Shown here in pieces: positions 33,520-45,703 of a stretch of 64,000 nucleotides of DNA. Within the stretch, counting starts at the first letter, position 1, and each line of letters begins with the position of its first letter. This stretch comes from Wurfbainia villosa (lineage: Eukaryota > Streptophyta > Magnoliopsida > Zingiberales > Zingiberaceae). The notes under the pieces were generated by a model. That model searched no databases and was not told the origin of the DNA. It saw only the letters and a list, made by a program, of their open reading frames with translations. The position numbers and the translations under genes are program-made. Location: positions 43,148,658 through 43,212,657 of the forward strand of contig CM045990.1 of the NCBI GenBank assembly GCA_025175895.1. Direction: 5' to 3'.

Positions 33520-33840
33520 CTTGGCTGCACACGCGGGCGCTCAACTATTGGCCTAGTGCTTGGCCGCACGAAGAGGTGCTCAGCCAAAGCATTGTGTTCG
33601 GCCAGAGCACTAGGTGCTTGGCTAGCATAAGAGGTGCTCAGCCAACACACTAGGTACTCAGTCAGAGCACAAGGGGGTCAGCAAATGCATATGGTGGTCG
33701 GCTAGCACCAGAGGTGCTCGGCCAGATCCAATAGTGCTCGAGCAGAATGTGTAGTGCTCGGCTGTGACGTGTTGTTCTCGGGAAAACATTATAGCTACTC
33801 GGGAATAGCACTGTAGCTGCTTGGCCAGAGCATGTGGGGC
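33520..33840. repeat. GTGCTCGGCCA minisatellite
   Basis: Roughly a dozen imperfect copies of a 20-26 bp unit with the core GTGCTCGGCCAGAGCAC (variants CTCAGCCAA, CTTGGCTAG). GTGCT and AGCAC give many units short inverted arms. The surrounding 33158-34279 is otherwise without a supported gene and is probably leader of Copia-S. Confidence 0.75.
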
Positions 33841-34284
33841 CCGGGACTTGTTATGTGGAGCTTGAAAGTGCTTTTAAGAAGTTGGCAAAGTGGTCAGCAA
33901 CACTCGTGAGAGCTTGGTACATGCAAGGTCCTAGGTTCTCAAGATTGCTGAGGATTTTGAGAGCTTGACACGAGTAGAGAAACTTTGATTGCATTGAATT
34001 GTTCAACGCATAGAGGTGTTATGCCAAATGTTCAAAATCGAGTGAGATTTTGAGTTTATTCAAAATCTAATTTGAAAGTCGAGAAAGATTTTCAGAAGGA
34101 ACTCGACCTAAGTCGAGAGTCTTAGAGATGGCGAAGAGGTCTAACTCCGAGGTGTGTGGACCATTATAGGGAGCATGTAGGCTTACCGCAAATGTTGCTA
34201 TTATATGGCGATGCATAGACTTTCACTGCGGCACGTAGGTTTTCTTTGATAGTATAATGTGACTATTTGTGTACCGCATCTTAA

Positions 34285-35964
34285 TGTTGGTGCAATCGAC
34301 CCAGGTCACGATTGACCAGATTTAAGTTTGACTCGAGTAGTGTTTTGATGTTTGACATTGATGTTCGATAATATGTTAGGGAGATTATTGTACAATTGAC
34401 TCAGGTCATGATTGACTGTTTGACGATGATTTGACCATTGTTTGGGTATATTGTTGACTTGGGGTTGACCATATGATGGAGAAAGTCTAAGTCATGGGTA
34501 CTTGGCATGGAAAGTCCAAGTGGGACACTTGACATTTGAGAAAGTCCAAGTCTTGTGTACTTGACATGAAAAGTCCAAGTGGGACACTTGACATTTAGGA
34601 AAGTCCAAGTCTTGTGTACTTGGCATGAAAAGTCCAAGCATGGGTCTTGGCAAGGGAAAGTCCAAGCTTGAATCTTGGCAATTGGAAAGTCCAACATGGA
34701 GTTGGCATGAAAAGTCCAAGAGTGTAGTCTTGGCCACGTAAGTCCAAGGATGTAGTCTTAGCGATGAAAATCTAAGTCATGGGTACTTGGCATTTGGGAA
34801 GTCCAAGGGTTGATATTGGCGGCGTAAAGTTCAGGGGTGGAGTCTTAGCAGCATAAGTGCAATGGTTGGTGGCGTAAAGTCCAAGTGTGGTCTTGGAAGC
34901 GTAAGTCCAATGTGTCTTGGCGGTGTAGACACCGTTAGCATGACAATAGTCGATGGAAGCGTCTGAAGGCTAGCGTATGGATGAACAAGTCATAGATGAC
35001 TTGGAGAGATCCGATAGGCATGAGGCTGATGGAGGTGGCTAGAAGGCTTAGGTCTAGGCTAAGGGTCATCTAGCAAGTATAGGGGCACCATACTTTGGGT
35101 TAAACCTCATGGTTGAGGTTATCAGTCGACTGACATTATGACCAGTTCGACTATTGTGAGTCGACTAGTGCTTGACTGCAGTTCAAGACCGAAAAAGCCT
35201 TGGCAGTCGTCTGCTCATTGTAGCAGTTGACTGATGTCAATCAACTGCCATGGATGACAGTCGACTGATGGTTTTTGGTCGTGAGCACGTAACGCCTCGA
35301 TGTTGGTAGGCGATCGACTATAGGCGTGATCGGCCCAATGTTGGCGATCGATGAGAGTTACGTTGAAACTTTTTCAGTGTGGATTGAGTCATTGTCTCAC
35401 AACAACAGTGTCATCGGTTGAACTGATATTTTTGGCAGTCGACTGCTAGGCAGAATCTAGCCCGAGTTACAGGTTTAAAAGGAGCACGAAAGGAGGATTT
35501 TTGGAAAGGTTCTCTTGGGCGATTTGAAGGGGAATAGTTGGTGATTTCTAGTCCTTCAAGGCTAGTCCAAGACAATCAAAGATTAAGCATTCAAGTTCAC
35601 ATTTGTAAAAATTTTCCTTACTTGTATTTGTGTAGTTTACTTGTATTTGCTTGTATTTCATTCTTATTGTTGTAAGAACCATTGTAAGAGGTTTTCTCTA
35701 CCTCTGGATTATTCCGATAAGGAATTATTGATTAGTGGTTGCGTGTGCATCACTAGAGCTCGTTGAGCTCACCCGTGGAGTAGGAACCCTAAGGTTCCGA
35801 ACGACGTTATATCTCATATATTGCTTGTGTTGTGTATTTATTTTATCATTATTATTTCCGCTGCGTACACTAACCTTTATAGCAAGCACGCAAGCCAATT
35901 CCATCAAGAACATCGAATCACTATTCACCCCCCCCCCTCTCTAGCAGGCGCATAGATCCTAACA
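34285..35964 (+). mobile_element. Sire-C: 5' LTR
   Basis: TGTTGGTGCAATCGACC to GATCCTAACA, 1680 bp. It has a CCAAG/CTTGG array (about 34485-34935), GTCGACTG palindromes (35124-35450) and a poly-C/CTCTAGC block near 35930. A second, internal LTR-start-like stretch occurs near 34373. Confidence 0.93.
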
Positions 35965-35966
35965 AC

Positions 35967-35978
35967 TGGTATTAGAGC
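35967..35978 (+). promoter_or_regulatory. Sire-C: primer-binding site
   Basis: TGGTATTAGAGC, one mismatch to the initiator-Met-type site TGGTATCAGAGC, two bases after the LTR end. Confidence 0.88.
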
Positions 35979-36030
35979 TTGAAGCTCTTATATGGACTAA
36001 CACCCGGGAGCAAAAGTGCTAGAGGGCAAA

Positions 36031-37722
36031 ATGGAGCTCAATGAGAGATTGGGTGATGACATCAACATTCCACCTTCCTTCGACCGTGAAGACTTCGCAT
36101 ATTAGAAAGGTAGAATAATGAATTTTTTTAATGTGTGATTATAATAATTGGATAAGTGTGATGGTAGGGTTTGATACTCCAAAAGACAAAGAAGGAAGAA
36201 GAATCAAGAAGAAGAATTAGAGTCATAAACCACTCCGATACTACAACATCAACAATAAGGTAATGGGTATTTTGCTTAATGTAATCCCTAATGACATTTT
36301 GATCCAGATAGGGGATTGTTAAAACGCCAAGGAGCTATGGAGTAAATTGGCAAAATATCATGAAGACCCATCATTAGCTCAATTGGAAAGAGAGCCCAAC
36401 AAGAGGAAGAAAGCTCATCCTCACAAGAAAGTAAGGATTCAGAGATCGAGGAGTGTTCGACATCCGAGGAGGAAGAAGAGGTGGAAGAATTGGAGTTTGA
36501 AAGGCCATCAACGTCTAAGGAAGAAGTTGAAGTGGAAGAAACCTCAACCTCTAGGATTGAGGGGGAGGAGAGACCATCTACTCCGGAACAAGAGCAAAAT
36601 CAAGAAATACCATCAACTTCCGGAAGAGATGAAGAAGCCCAAACATCCACCATTGACCTAGGTAACTCAAATATTATAGTTAAAATTAAAAATCATATAA
36701 TATGTTTTGAGTGTAGGGAGAAAGAATACTATAAGAGTAAGTGTCCTAAACGAGTCAAGAAGACGACACAAGTCATGCCAAAGACCAAGGAGATCGGAGC
36801 CTCAACCATCAAGAGTAAGGAGCACGTAGTGTGCTTCAAGTGTCATCAAAAGGGGCACTATAGAAGTCAATGCCCTAGGAGAAAAGAGGAAGCATCACAT
36901 GTAGGAAGAGCCTCTAAGACAAACCCTAAGATAAAATTCATTAATGCACCTTCAACTTATGTTAAAAAGCATGCTAGAAATTATGTTAATAATCTTGCTA
37001 TTACTCATGAACAAAAGCATGCTAGGAATAATAGATTTTATTGTTTAGGAGCTAAACATGTCCACTTTAGGAAGAAGGAGAAATTTGGGACTAATGTCCC
37101 TAAAATAATTTTACCTAAGGAAAGTATTAAGAAGATAGAGAACCATCTAGGTTTTAATTCAAAGAAATCTAGACATATGCCTAGGAAGGGCAAAAATGAG
37201 TAAAGAAACAATGGACCTACCAAATTAGAGAAATTTGAGTTAGAAAACTAAGCCTTAAAGTCAAGGCTTGAGACACTTGACTTATAGGGTCAAATACAAA
37301 ATCAAATTCTAGGGTCAAATGATCAAAAATCTAGGTCAAGGAGTCAAAACCTAGGGTTTAAGAAATAAGAACCATCCAAGGGCAAGCTTAAGCCCAAAAA
37401 GATCTATCATAATGTTCCATTCGATTATGGAACTCGAGTTAGGTCTAGGAAAACCAAGGTCAATAGGGAAGTCATCCCTAAGGTTGACCAAGGTAGATGC
37501 CTAGTGGCCAGGATTTCAAGGAAACCTAGGGAAGTCACTAAGAAGATTACAAGGGGAGTTACCCCTAGAGTTAACCTAGGTAAGATCCAAATGACCAAGG
37601 CTTCTAAGCCTAGGAGAGTTATTAGAAGGGTATCTAGGGAAGTTATCCTTAAGGAATACCTAGTTAACCCAAGGAGCTCAAATAGATTTTGGGTTCCTAG
37701 GAGTGGGATCGATTTACGCTAA
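36031..37722 (+). pseudogene. Sire-C: gag with two zinc knuckles
   Basis: The start is the ATG at 36031 (MELNERLGDDINIPPSFDRE), followed by a badly broken capsid part to about 36480. From 36481 the same frame is open for 240 codons: acidic linker, zinc knuckle 1 at 36703 (CFECREKEYYKSKC, with Tyr in place of the zinc-binding His) and intact knuckle 2 at 36832 (CFKCHQKGHYRSQC). After stops between 37201 and 37380 the frame continues as a basic tail (RPREV-, RVTPRVNLGK) ending NPRSSNRFWVPR. The Sire-D gag has the same layout. The protein would bind and package RNA. Confidence 0.85.
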
Positions 37723-39501
37723 ATGGGTTAGGTGGTGTCAACTTTAAATGGATGGGTAGTTAACCTAACCATGGTAAAGGTGATACTTTAGGTCATTTCC
37801 AAGGTTATGGGTATCTTGGAAATAAGTTTGATCAAAATTCTAAAGGATTTTAGAATGTGTCAATATTATTTAAGAAATTTGAAAAATTAATCAAATTGAC
37901 ACAATTTAGGTCTTAGAGTCATAGTGTGTTTTTTTTGGTTTTTGGTACACTTGGGAGATAAATGGTAATATGGAAAAATGAATTTAGTCATAACAAATGA
38001 CAACTAATATTAAAGTTTAGGTATTTCTATGCCTTATATTTTATTTGTCATGCTTTTATTGTCATATATCATGTCATGACATCATATTCATTTAAATCAT
38101 ATAAATGTCATGATTATGCTTAGGGTTTATCTTTTAATGTCATGTATATTTAGATTAAATCGTATATCATGACATCATGATCATTGGTCATGCTTATTTA
38201 TGCTATCATTTATGTCATGATCATTTCATGCATTAATAAAATTGAGTTAAGGACTATGACATGACTTGAAGTCCCATGTATAAGGGAATCAAGTAGTGTT
38301 GCCTTAGAAAAATACATGAAACCCTAGTTTAGGACGAATAAAACCCACATCTTATATCACATTGATATGTGTGTGTGTTGATACACCCTATACACATGTG
38401 AGATGCTATAAAATGAGTTAAGGTCAAGGTGCATAATTGTTGCATCTAGATGAACTCAAACTCACTTTTATACCATGGATGAATCATGAGGAAAGCTTAT
38501 GTACAAGTCATATGCATTAAGCCCATAGACTATGGTTTAATATAAGGTTTTAAAACTATTTCAAAATCATTTTGAAAAACCTTGGTGTAGTATAACTTTT
38601 GATAGAAGTCACCATTGATGATGTTGATACAAAGTGAGCTCAAAATAATGAAGTTTTTCTTATTTTTAAACTTTGTATCAATTTCACTATTTTATTAATA
38701 AATTATTTTTCACTCATTGTATTATACGTATGAAGTTTTACTATTTTTTAAATTACGTATATTTACTTATGTAATTTTGAAATTCAGATTATGAATTTGA
38801 AAACTGCATCTTGTAGTTATCAGTCGACTGTCATTGTTGGCAGTCGACTGGTAACTGTCAAGAGTCGACTGTCAGGTCTGATTTTGAGTAAACAAGGTTT
38901 GTTTAGCCCGATTTCAACTATGGTAAGGTTCCCTGACCACTCCTAACCCTAGGATATACTTTAGAAAGCATTAGAAAGGGTGAAAATCCATTGAATATGG
39001 ATTAGGAATTTAAGGTGAGTAAAAGTTCAAGTTTAAACTTTTAACCTTAATTTTGATGGTTTGGTATTTCTATAGGCTTAGGAACTCTCCAAGGACATTG
39101 TTGGTACAATGGTCAAGGGGGAGCAAGCCTTTAGGGAGAGGTATCTATCATGGGATGATGGATGTGTTCTTCCTTATAAGGGAGAGAAATGGAAATGTGA
39201 GATGCCCAATTTGAAAATTGGGAGAGTTTATAGGAAGCCTCTCTTAAGTGATATGAGACTTATCACTAGGAAGAGTGAAGACATCCTATGTGTTTTTAGA
39301 CTAGGGGGGAGATTGTAAGATCTCATTGGAATATGAGACATTGACACCCTTGTGGAGAACCTTTTTAATGTATGTCAAAAAAGGAGAGAGTTAATGGGAG
39401 AATTTGGGATTACCAATTTAAAACAATTGGTAAGAAGATTTGAGTTAGGTGGTCTAACTCAAAGGTATTTGGTTTTTGTCAAACATCAAAAAGGGAAAGA
39501 T
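37723..39501 (+). other. Sire-C: non-coding 3' internal region
   Basis: About 1.8 kb, AT-rich, no pol. It has a worn version of the stem-bounded module (38348-38405, right arm GTGAGATG kept), a GTCGACTG cluster at 38818-38870, and purine tracts near 39110, 39303, 39377 and 39488 leading to the 3' LTR. A short frame at 39109 is conserved in type with the tail of Sire-E but shows no protein family. Confidence 0.75.
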
Positions 39502-41073
39502 TATTGATGCAATCGACCCAGGTCATGATTGACCAGACTTGAGTTTGACTCGAATAGTGTTTAACGTTTGACATTGATATTTGACAATGTGTTGGGGAGA
39601 TTATTGGTACAATCGACCTAGATCATGATTGACTGTTTGACGATGGTTTGACCATTGTTTGACTATATGGTTGACTTGGGGTTAACCATATGATGGAGAA
39701 AGTCCAAATCATGGGTACTTTGCATGGAAAGTCCAAGTGGGACACTTGACATTTGGGAAAGTCCAAGTCTTGTGTACTTAGCATGAAAAGTCCAAGCATG
39801 GGCCTTGGCAAGGGAAAGTCTAAGCTTGAGTCTTGGCAATTGGAAAGTCCAACGTGGAGTTGGCATGGAAAGTCCAAGGGTGTAGTCTTGGTCACGTAAG
39901 TCCAAGGGTGTAGTCTTGGCGATAAAAGTCCAAGTCATGGGTACTTGGCATTTGGGAAGTCCAAGGGTTGATATTGGCAGCATAAAGTCCAAGGGTGGAG
40001 TCTTGGCAGCATAAGTCCAATGGTTGACGGCGTAAAATCTAAGCATAGTCTTGACAGCGTAAGTCCAATGTGTCTTAGCAGTGTAGATACCGTTAGCATG
40101 ACAATAGCCGATGAAAGCACTTGAAGGCTAACGTATGGATGACTTGGAGGGATCCGATATGCGTGAGGCTGATGGAGGTTGCTAGAAGGCTTAGGTTTAG
40201 GCTAAGGGTGGTCTAGCAAGTATGGGGGCACCATACTTGAGGTTAAACCTCATGGTTGAGGTTATCGGTCGACTGACATTATGACCAGTTCGACTGCTAT
40301 GAGTCGACTAGTGCTCGACTGCGGTTCAAGACCAAAAAAGCCTTGGCAATCGACTGCTCATTGTAGCAGTCGATTGATGTAATTGACTGATGGTTTTTGA
40401 TCATGAGCACAGAACTCTCGGTAGCCGACTGGGCAGTCGACTACGGGCACTGGCAGTCGACTGCCAATGTTGGCAGTCGACTAATGAGAGTTCTGTTGGA
40501 AATTTTTCAGCGTGGATCAAGTTGTTGTCTAACAACAACAGTGTCATCGGTCGAACTGATGTTTTTGGCAGTCGACTATTATGCGGAATCCAGCCCGAGT
40601 TACAGGTTTAAAAGGAGCACGAAGGGAGGATTTTTGGAAAGGTTCTCTTGGGCGATTTGAAGGGGAATAGTTAGTGTTTTCCAATCCTTCAAGGCTAGTC
40701 CAAGGCAATCAAAGATCAAGCATTCAAGTTCACATTTGTAAAGGTTTTTCTTACTTGTATTTGCTTGTATTTTATTCTTATTGTTGTAATAACCATTGTA
40801 AGAGGTTTTCTCCACCTTCGGATTGTTCCGAGAAGGAATTATTGATTAGTGGTTACGTGTGCATCACTAGAGCTCGTTGAGCTCACCCGTAGAGTAGGAA
40901 CTCTAAGGTTATGAACCACATTATATCTCGTGTATTGCTTGTGTTGTGTATTTATTTTATCATTATTATTTCCACTGCGTACACTAACCTTTATAGCAAG
41001 CACGCAAGCGAATTCCATCAAGAACGTCGAATCACTATTCACCCCCCCTCTAGCGAGCGCACAGGTCGTAACA
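39502..41073 (+). mobile_element. Sire-C: 3' LTR
   Basis: Aligns with 34285-35964; the terminal TG is TA here, and the end reads GTCGTAACA. GTCGACTG palindromes lie at 40265-40580. CTTAA follows at 41074-41078. Confidence 0.92.
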
Positions 41074-41252
41074 CTTAATTCAAAGGGTGAGATGCAATTC
41101 TAGGTTGTGGTGTATAGAGTTAGTTGATTTATACACTTGTCATAGAATTTGTATTCAAGTTATTTTGAGTTTTGATGATTAGGAGGGTACACAAATATTG
41201 AGACATTAAGCATCAATAGTCACTAACGTTTCTTTATCTGTGAGACAAATAC

Positions 41253-42110
41253 ATGGCTGCGATAAAGAGTGTCAAACTAGATCTCGTGAAGGGAGACAAA
41301 CTAAACGGTGACAATTATGAGATTTGGTACCAGAAGGTTTAGTTCCTCTTCGAGGAGCAAGAAATCTGGGAGGTTCTTAAGCACGAGATGGTGGACCCCA
41401 AGGAGGGAACCATGACACAAGCGAGACGGGATCAGGAGGTGTATCGTGCATGGTAGAAGAAGGATGGCCAAGCTAAGGTAATTCTTCTTAGTAGCATGCA
41501 TGATGAGCTAATCTCGATTTATGAATATTATCCTACTGCTTTGACAGTTTGACATGCTCTGAGAGAGCAATACGGCACCCCTTCAGCTCCTAAGCTGAGA
41601 ATGTTGACATTTAAGTTTATTACTTATAAGAAGAGGTCTGATCATACTATAAAACAACATTTAATGCATATGTCGAGTATGATTGCCTCTTTAAAGAATA
41701 TGGGGGAGTCCATGTCAAATAAGCTTCAAGTATTGGGTGTGATCCAGTCATTACCTGACTCCTGGAAGGTAGTTAAGACCTATTTCATGCACACAGAAAG
41801 TATTCATACTTTCATAGATGTGAGTAGGAACTGCGAGCTCGATGAGGAGTGACAGGAGATAACCAAGTCTTCTTCAGGACATGCTAACATTGCGGAGTTA
41901 AGTAAGGGCTTCCGAGGTACCAAGCGCAAGCGGCGCAAGCATGAGAAGAAGGTCAAGGGTCCTGGCAAGAAGAAGCCAAAGACTAATGAGAAGGGAAAAA
42001 AATCAAGAAGAAGGAGCTCGTAAAGAGCAAAGTCTGATGCTATGTATGTAGTAAGCTTGGACATTTCGCACGTGAATGTTGTGAGCAAAAGGTAGATACT
42101 TCTTCTTTAC
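41253..42110 (+). pseudogene. Copia-S: gag with zinc knuckle
   Basis: The ATG at 41253 reads MAAIKSVKLDLVKGDKLNG, a Copia Gag start (KLNG.NY..W pattern follows). The frame holds the UBN2-type core (ALREQYGTPSAPKLRML, LGVIQSLPDSWKVVK) with stops at about 41340, 41454 and 41550, a Lys-rich linker, and, after a frameshift near 42010, the CCHC knuckle CYVCSKLGHFAREC at 42038. It forms particles in intact relatives; here it is dead. Confidence 0.82.
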
Positions 42111-43698
42111 ATGGTTTAAGTTATGTGTCATCTAGTGTGATGTTTGCTAACTCTTCTCCTTTGTGGATTGTAGACTCGGGAGCAATAGACCATGTAGCTC
42201 GAGATAGGATGCTTATGTAGATTTTCGTTGTATTAGTCTACATGCGAGAAGGTTATATGTGGGGAACGAATCATTCATGGAGGTGAGAGGGATTGACATT
42301 TGCAAGTTGATGCTGCAAAGTAATCAAGTCTTGTATCTCCATGATGTGGTGTATGCTTCGGAGATTAGGCGAAATCTTATTTCTATTCGTAGTCTAGACC
42401 AGTTAGGATATAATGTTCGTATAGGAAACTCTAATGCTTCTATCTCGTATAACAACTCTTTAATATGTTCTGGTATAGTCCATGATAGACTATATACACT
42501 TAATTTGACTTCATTTCATGAGTCTTATCTTACGTCTCCCATTGCCTTTGCATCTAATAGTGTAGTGGATGATATGAGTGTATGACATAGTAGACTTGGC
42601 CACATAGAACAAGAGAGGATAGGTTGGTTAGCAGCATGTGGCGTGTTAGGCCATCTAACCAAGGTCGAGTTGTCCTTATGTGAGTTTTGCCTGGCAGACA
42701 AATCTAAGAGAAAATCATATGGGAAAGCAGTGAGAACTAAGACTCCATTGCAGTTGGTTCATTCAGATATTTGTGGACCCATGAATGTGAGAGCACGAAA
42801 CGGAGCCACATATTTTATTACGTTTATAGATGATTACACGCATTTTGGTTATGTCTATCTTATCTCTCACAAGTCTGAGGCATTTGAGTGCTTCAGGAGG
42901 TTTATAAGCGAGGTTGAAATCAGCTAGACTTGAGAGTGAAAACTCTTAGAATCGATTGTGGGCGTGAGTATTTATTTGAGCAGTTCAAAGAGCTCTATTT
43001 CGAGAAAGGCATTATACAACAACTGACTATTCCTGCTACTCCTTAGCAGAATGGAGTCATCGAGAGAAGGAATATGACTCTTTTGGAAATGGTAAGGTCT
43101 ATGATAGTGCAGACCAATTTACCAATCTCTCATTGGGAGAATGCATTATTGACTGCAGCTTATGTTCTTAATCGCATTCAAATTGAGTATGTAGTCAGTA
43201 CCCCATACGAAATTTGGACGGGGAGGCAGCTTGTCCTTAGTCATTTGAGACCATGGGGTTGTGCTGTGTATGTTAATGATTCTTCGCACAAATATGACAA
43301 ACTAAGCCCGTGAGGAAAGAAGTGTATCTTTATTAGATATTCTGAACATTCCAAATGATATGTGTTCCTAGAAGAATATACAGACGGGACTATCACTGAG
43401 ATTAAGTCTCGTGATGTCATATTTCTCGAGAATAATTCTCCTAAGAGAGGAGAAATCGATCGAGATTTCACCTTTTATGAGATAGACGAGCTTATTGGTT
43501 CAATAGATCCTAGCAGAGGGATTCAAGGCCCTGAGATGGATCTTGGTCCTAGTGGATTTGGTCCATCCTAAGGTGAGGATGATCTCTCTCCTCGTCGAAG
43601 TGGTCTAGGAAATGTACCTCGTCGTCGTTTTCCAATTGAGAATGAGACACTCATTGTGACTCCAGAGGACGAGGAAGATCTGAGGACTCTAAGAGAGG
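42111..43698 (+). pseudogene. Copia-S: protease and integrase
   Basis: The protease site WIVDSGAIDHVARD is at 42165, with a frameshift just after it. The pre-integrase region (SIRSLDQLGYNV), zinc pair CEFCLADK and core HSDICGP and FITFIDDY follow in one frame to 42927. A shift then leads to the second acidic motif, read as RIDCGREY, and NGVIERRN. The C-terminal part from 43074 on (TPYEIWTGR, LRPWGCAVYV) has stops. The catalytic Asp-Asp-Glu positions are still readable, but the frame is broken several times. Confidence 0.82.
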
Positions 43699-44178
43699 CG
43701 GGGAGACAGCTTGTCCTTAGTCATTTGAGACCATGGGGTTGTGCTGTGTATGTTAATGATTCTTCGCACAAATATGACAAATTAAGCCCGTGAGGAAAGA
43801 AGTGTATCTTTATTAGATATTCTGAACATTCCAAATGATATGTGTTCCTAGAAGAATATACTGACGGGACTATCACTGAGATTGATTCTCGTGATGTCAT
43901 ATTTCTCGAGAATAATTCTCCTAAGAGAGGAGAAATTAATCGAGATTTCACCTTCTATGAGATGGACGAGCTTATTGGTTCAGTAGATCCCAGCGACGGG
44001 ATTCAAGACCCTGAGATGGATCTTGGTCCTAGTGGGTTTGGTCCATCCTAAGGTGAGGATGATCTCTCTCCTCGTCGGAGTGGTCTAGGAAATGTACCTC
44101 GTCATCGTTTCCCAATTGAGAATGAGACACTCATTGTGACTTCAGAGGACGAGGAAGATCCGAGGACTCTGAGAGAGG
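43219..44178 (+). repeat. 480-bp direct tandem duplication in Copia-S
   Basis: 43219-43698 and 43699-44178 are near-identical with an offset of 480 bp (for example GGGAGGCAGCTTGTCC at 43221 and GGGAGACAGCTTGTCC at 43701). It covers the integrase C-terminus and linker to RT. The second copy is the one that reads on into RT. Both copies share the stop after SSHKYDKLSP, which shows that this decay preceded the duplication. Confidence 0.93.
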
Positions 44179-45703
44179 TCCTCAAGGGTTTCACAAAAGA
44201 CTAATGGTTAAGGTCATGGAAGACGAAATGAAATCAATGAAAGTCAATAAAGACTGAGAGCTTGTTGACTTACTTGAGAATAGAAAGGTCATTGGGAACA
44301 AGTAGGTTCTCAAAATCAAGAGGAAGGCTGACAGATCAATCGAGAGGTATAAAGCTCATCTAGTAGCTAAGAGTTACACTCAGACAAAGGACATTGACTA
44401 TGAGCAGACCTTTTCTCCGGTAGTCAAGTTTACTTCGATCCATTTACTTTTAGTGATTGTCATGAGTTTAAATCTAGAGTTACGTTAGATGGACGTGAAG
44501 ACCACCTTCCTTAATGGAAGTTTGGATGATGAGATCAACATGAAACAACCTTCTGAGTTTGTTTAAGTAGATCAAGAAAATAAGACCTGTTGACTTCGAA
44601 AGTCGATATATAGCCTTAAGCAATCATCTAGGCGGTGATATCTAAGATTTTATGAGGAGGTGGTATCTTATGATTTTACAATGGTCAACGAGGATCATTT
44701 TATCTATCTGATAAGATCAAATAACTCGTTTATGATTCTGTCGTTATATGTGAATAACATAATGTTGACTGGGAACAACATTGAACATCTTATAACCATT
44801 AAAACATGGTTATCATCCACTTTTGACATGAAAGACATGGGTGAAACTGAGTTCATCCTTGGAGTACAAATCCAGAGGAATTGCTCGAGAAGATTTCTAG
44901 CTCTTTCATAAGAGACTTATATTAAGAAAATTCTTGAGTGCTTTAGGATGAGTGATTATAATCTTATAGATACTCCGATCGCTAAAGGTGAGGGCCTAAG
45001 CTTGATGATGTGTCCCAAGACTCAGGAAGAGATAAGGGAAATGAGTAAAGTACCTTACTCAAGTGTAGTGGGAAGTCTAATATACACAATGTTGTGTACA
45101 AAATCGGACATATGGAATGCAATCGGTCTGATATGTAGATATCAAGAAAATCCTGGAAGGGGTCACTAGAGAGCAGTGAAATGAATTTTCAAATATCTTA
45201 AAGGAGCTGCAACCTTCTCTTTGTGTTATGAAGGAGGCGATTTGCGTCTCATGGGATATTCATATGTCGACTGGGGAGGCGATCTGGATAAGCGCAAATC
45301 AACATCAAGTTTCACTTTCTTGCTCAATAACGGGGTCATCTCTTGGAGCATCAAGAAGCAAACATGTATTACTCTATCTACGATAGAGGCTGAATTCGTG
45401 GCATGCTCAGTAACAGTTCAAGAGGGTGTTTGGCTCAGAAGACTAATGGATGACTTAAGGGTTGTAGCGAATAGAGGGAGGCCAATAATGATTTATTGTG
45501 ATAATCAGGCCACCATCGCTTACACAGGGGACCCTAAGTTTCATTGCAGAACCAAACATATAGATATCAGATACCATTATGTAAGAGATATTATTGAGAA
45601 GAATAAAGTGACTGTTAAGTACATTTCAATACACAACATGGTGGCTAACCCCTTACCAAACCTATCACGAGAGACTCTTTTGTGGGACATAGAGAGTCAT
45701 TAG
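44179..45703 (+). pseudogene. Copia-S: reverse transcriptase and RNase H
   Basis: RT motifs MDVKTTFLNGSLDDEI and SIYSLKQSSRR are followed by LSLYVNNIMLTG at about 44735. Here the catalytic pair YVDD is YVNN, so polymerase activity is lost. RNase H has GYSYVDWGGDLDKRKSTSS (first Asp of the usual YSDADWAG changed), TLSTIEAEFVA and IYCDNQATI. It ends WDIESH and a TAG at 45701-45703. In-frame stops occur at about 44563, 44595, 44630, 44908 and 45168. Confidence 0.85.

Larger units (their letters stand above)
34285..41073 (+). mobile_element. Sire-C: complete Gag-only Sirevirus-like element
   Basis: LTRs 34285-35964 and 39502-41073, primer site at 35967, repeated purine tracts before the 3' LTR, and CTTAA directly outside both ends (34280-34284, 41074-41078). 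The internal region (3.5 kb) codes for Gag with two zinc knuckles and nothing resembling protease, integrase or RT. It therefore depended on enzymes of another element. It splits the leader of Copia-S. Confidence 0.94.

Noticed and set aside
32738..33650. Small frames of 64-93 residues as host genes
   Set aside because: No start context, domain or codon pattern; they overlap the LTR-like region and the minisatellite.
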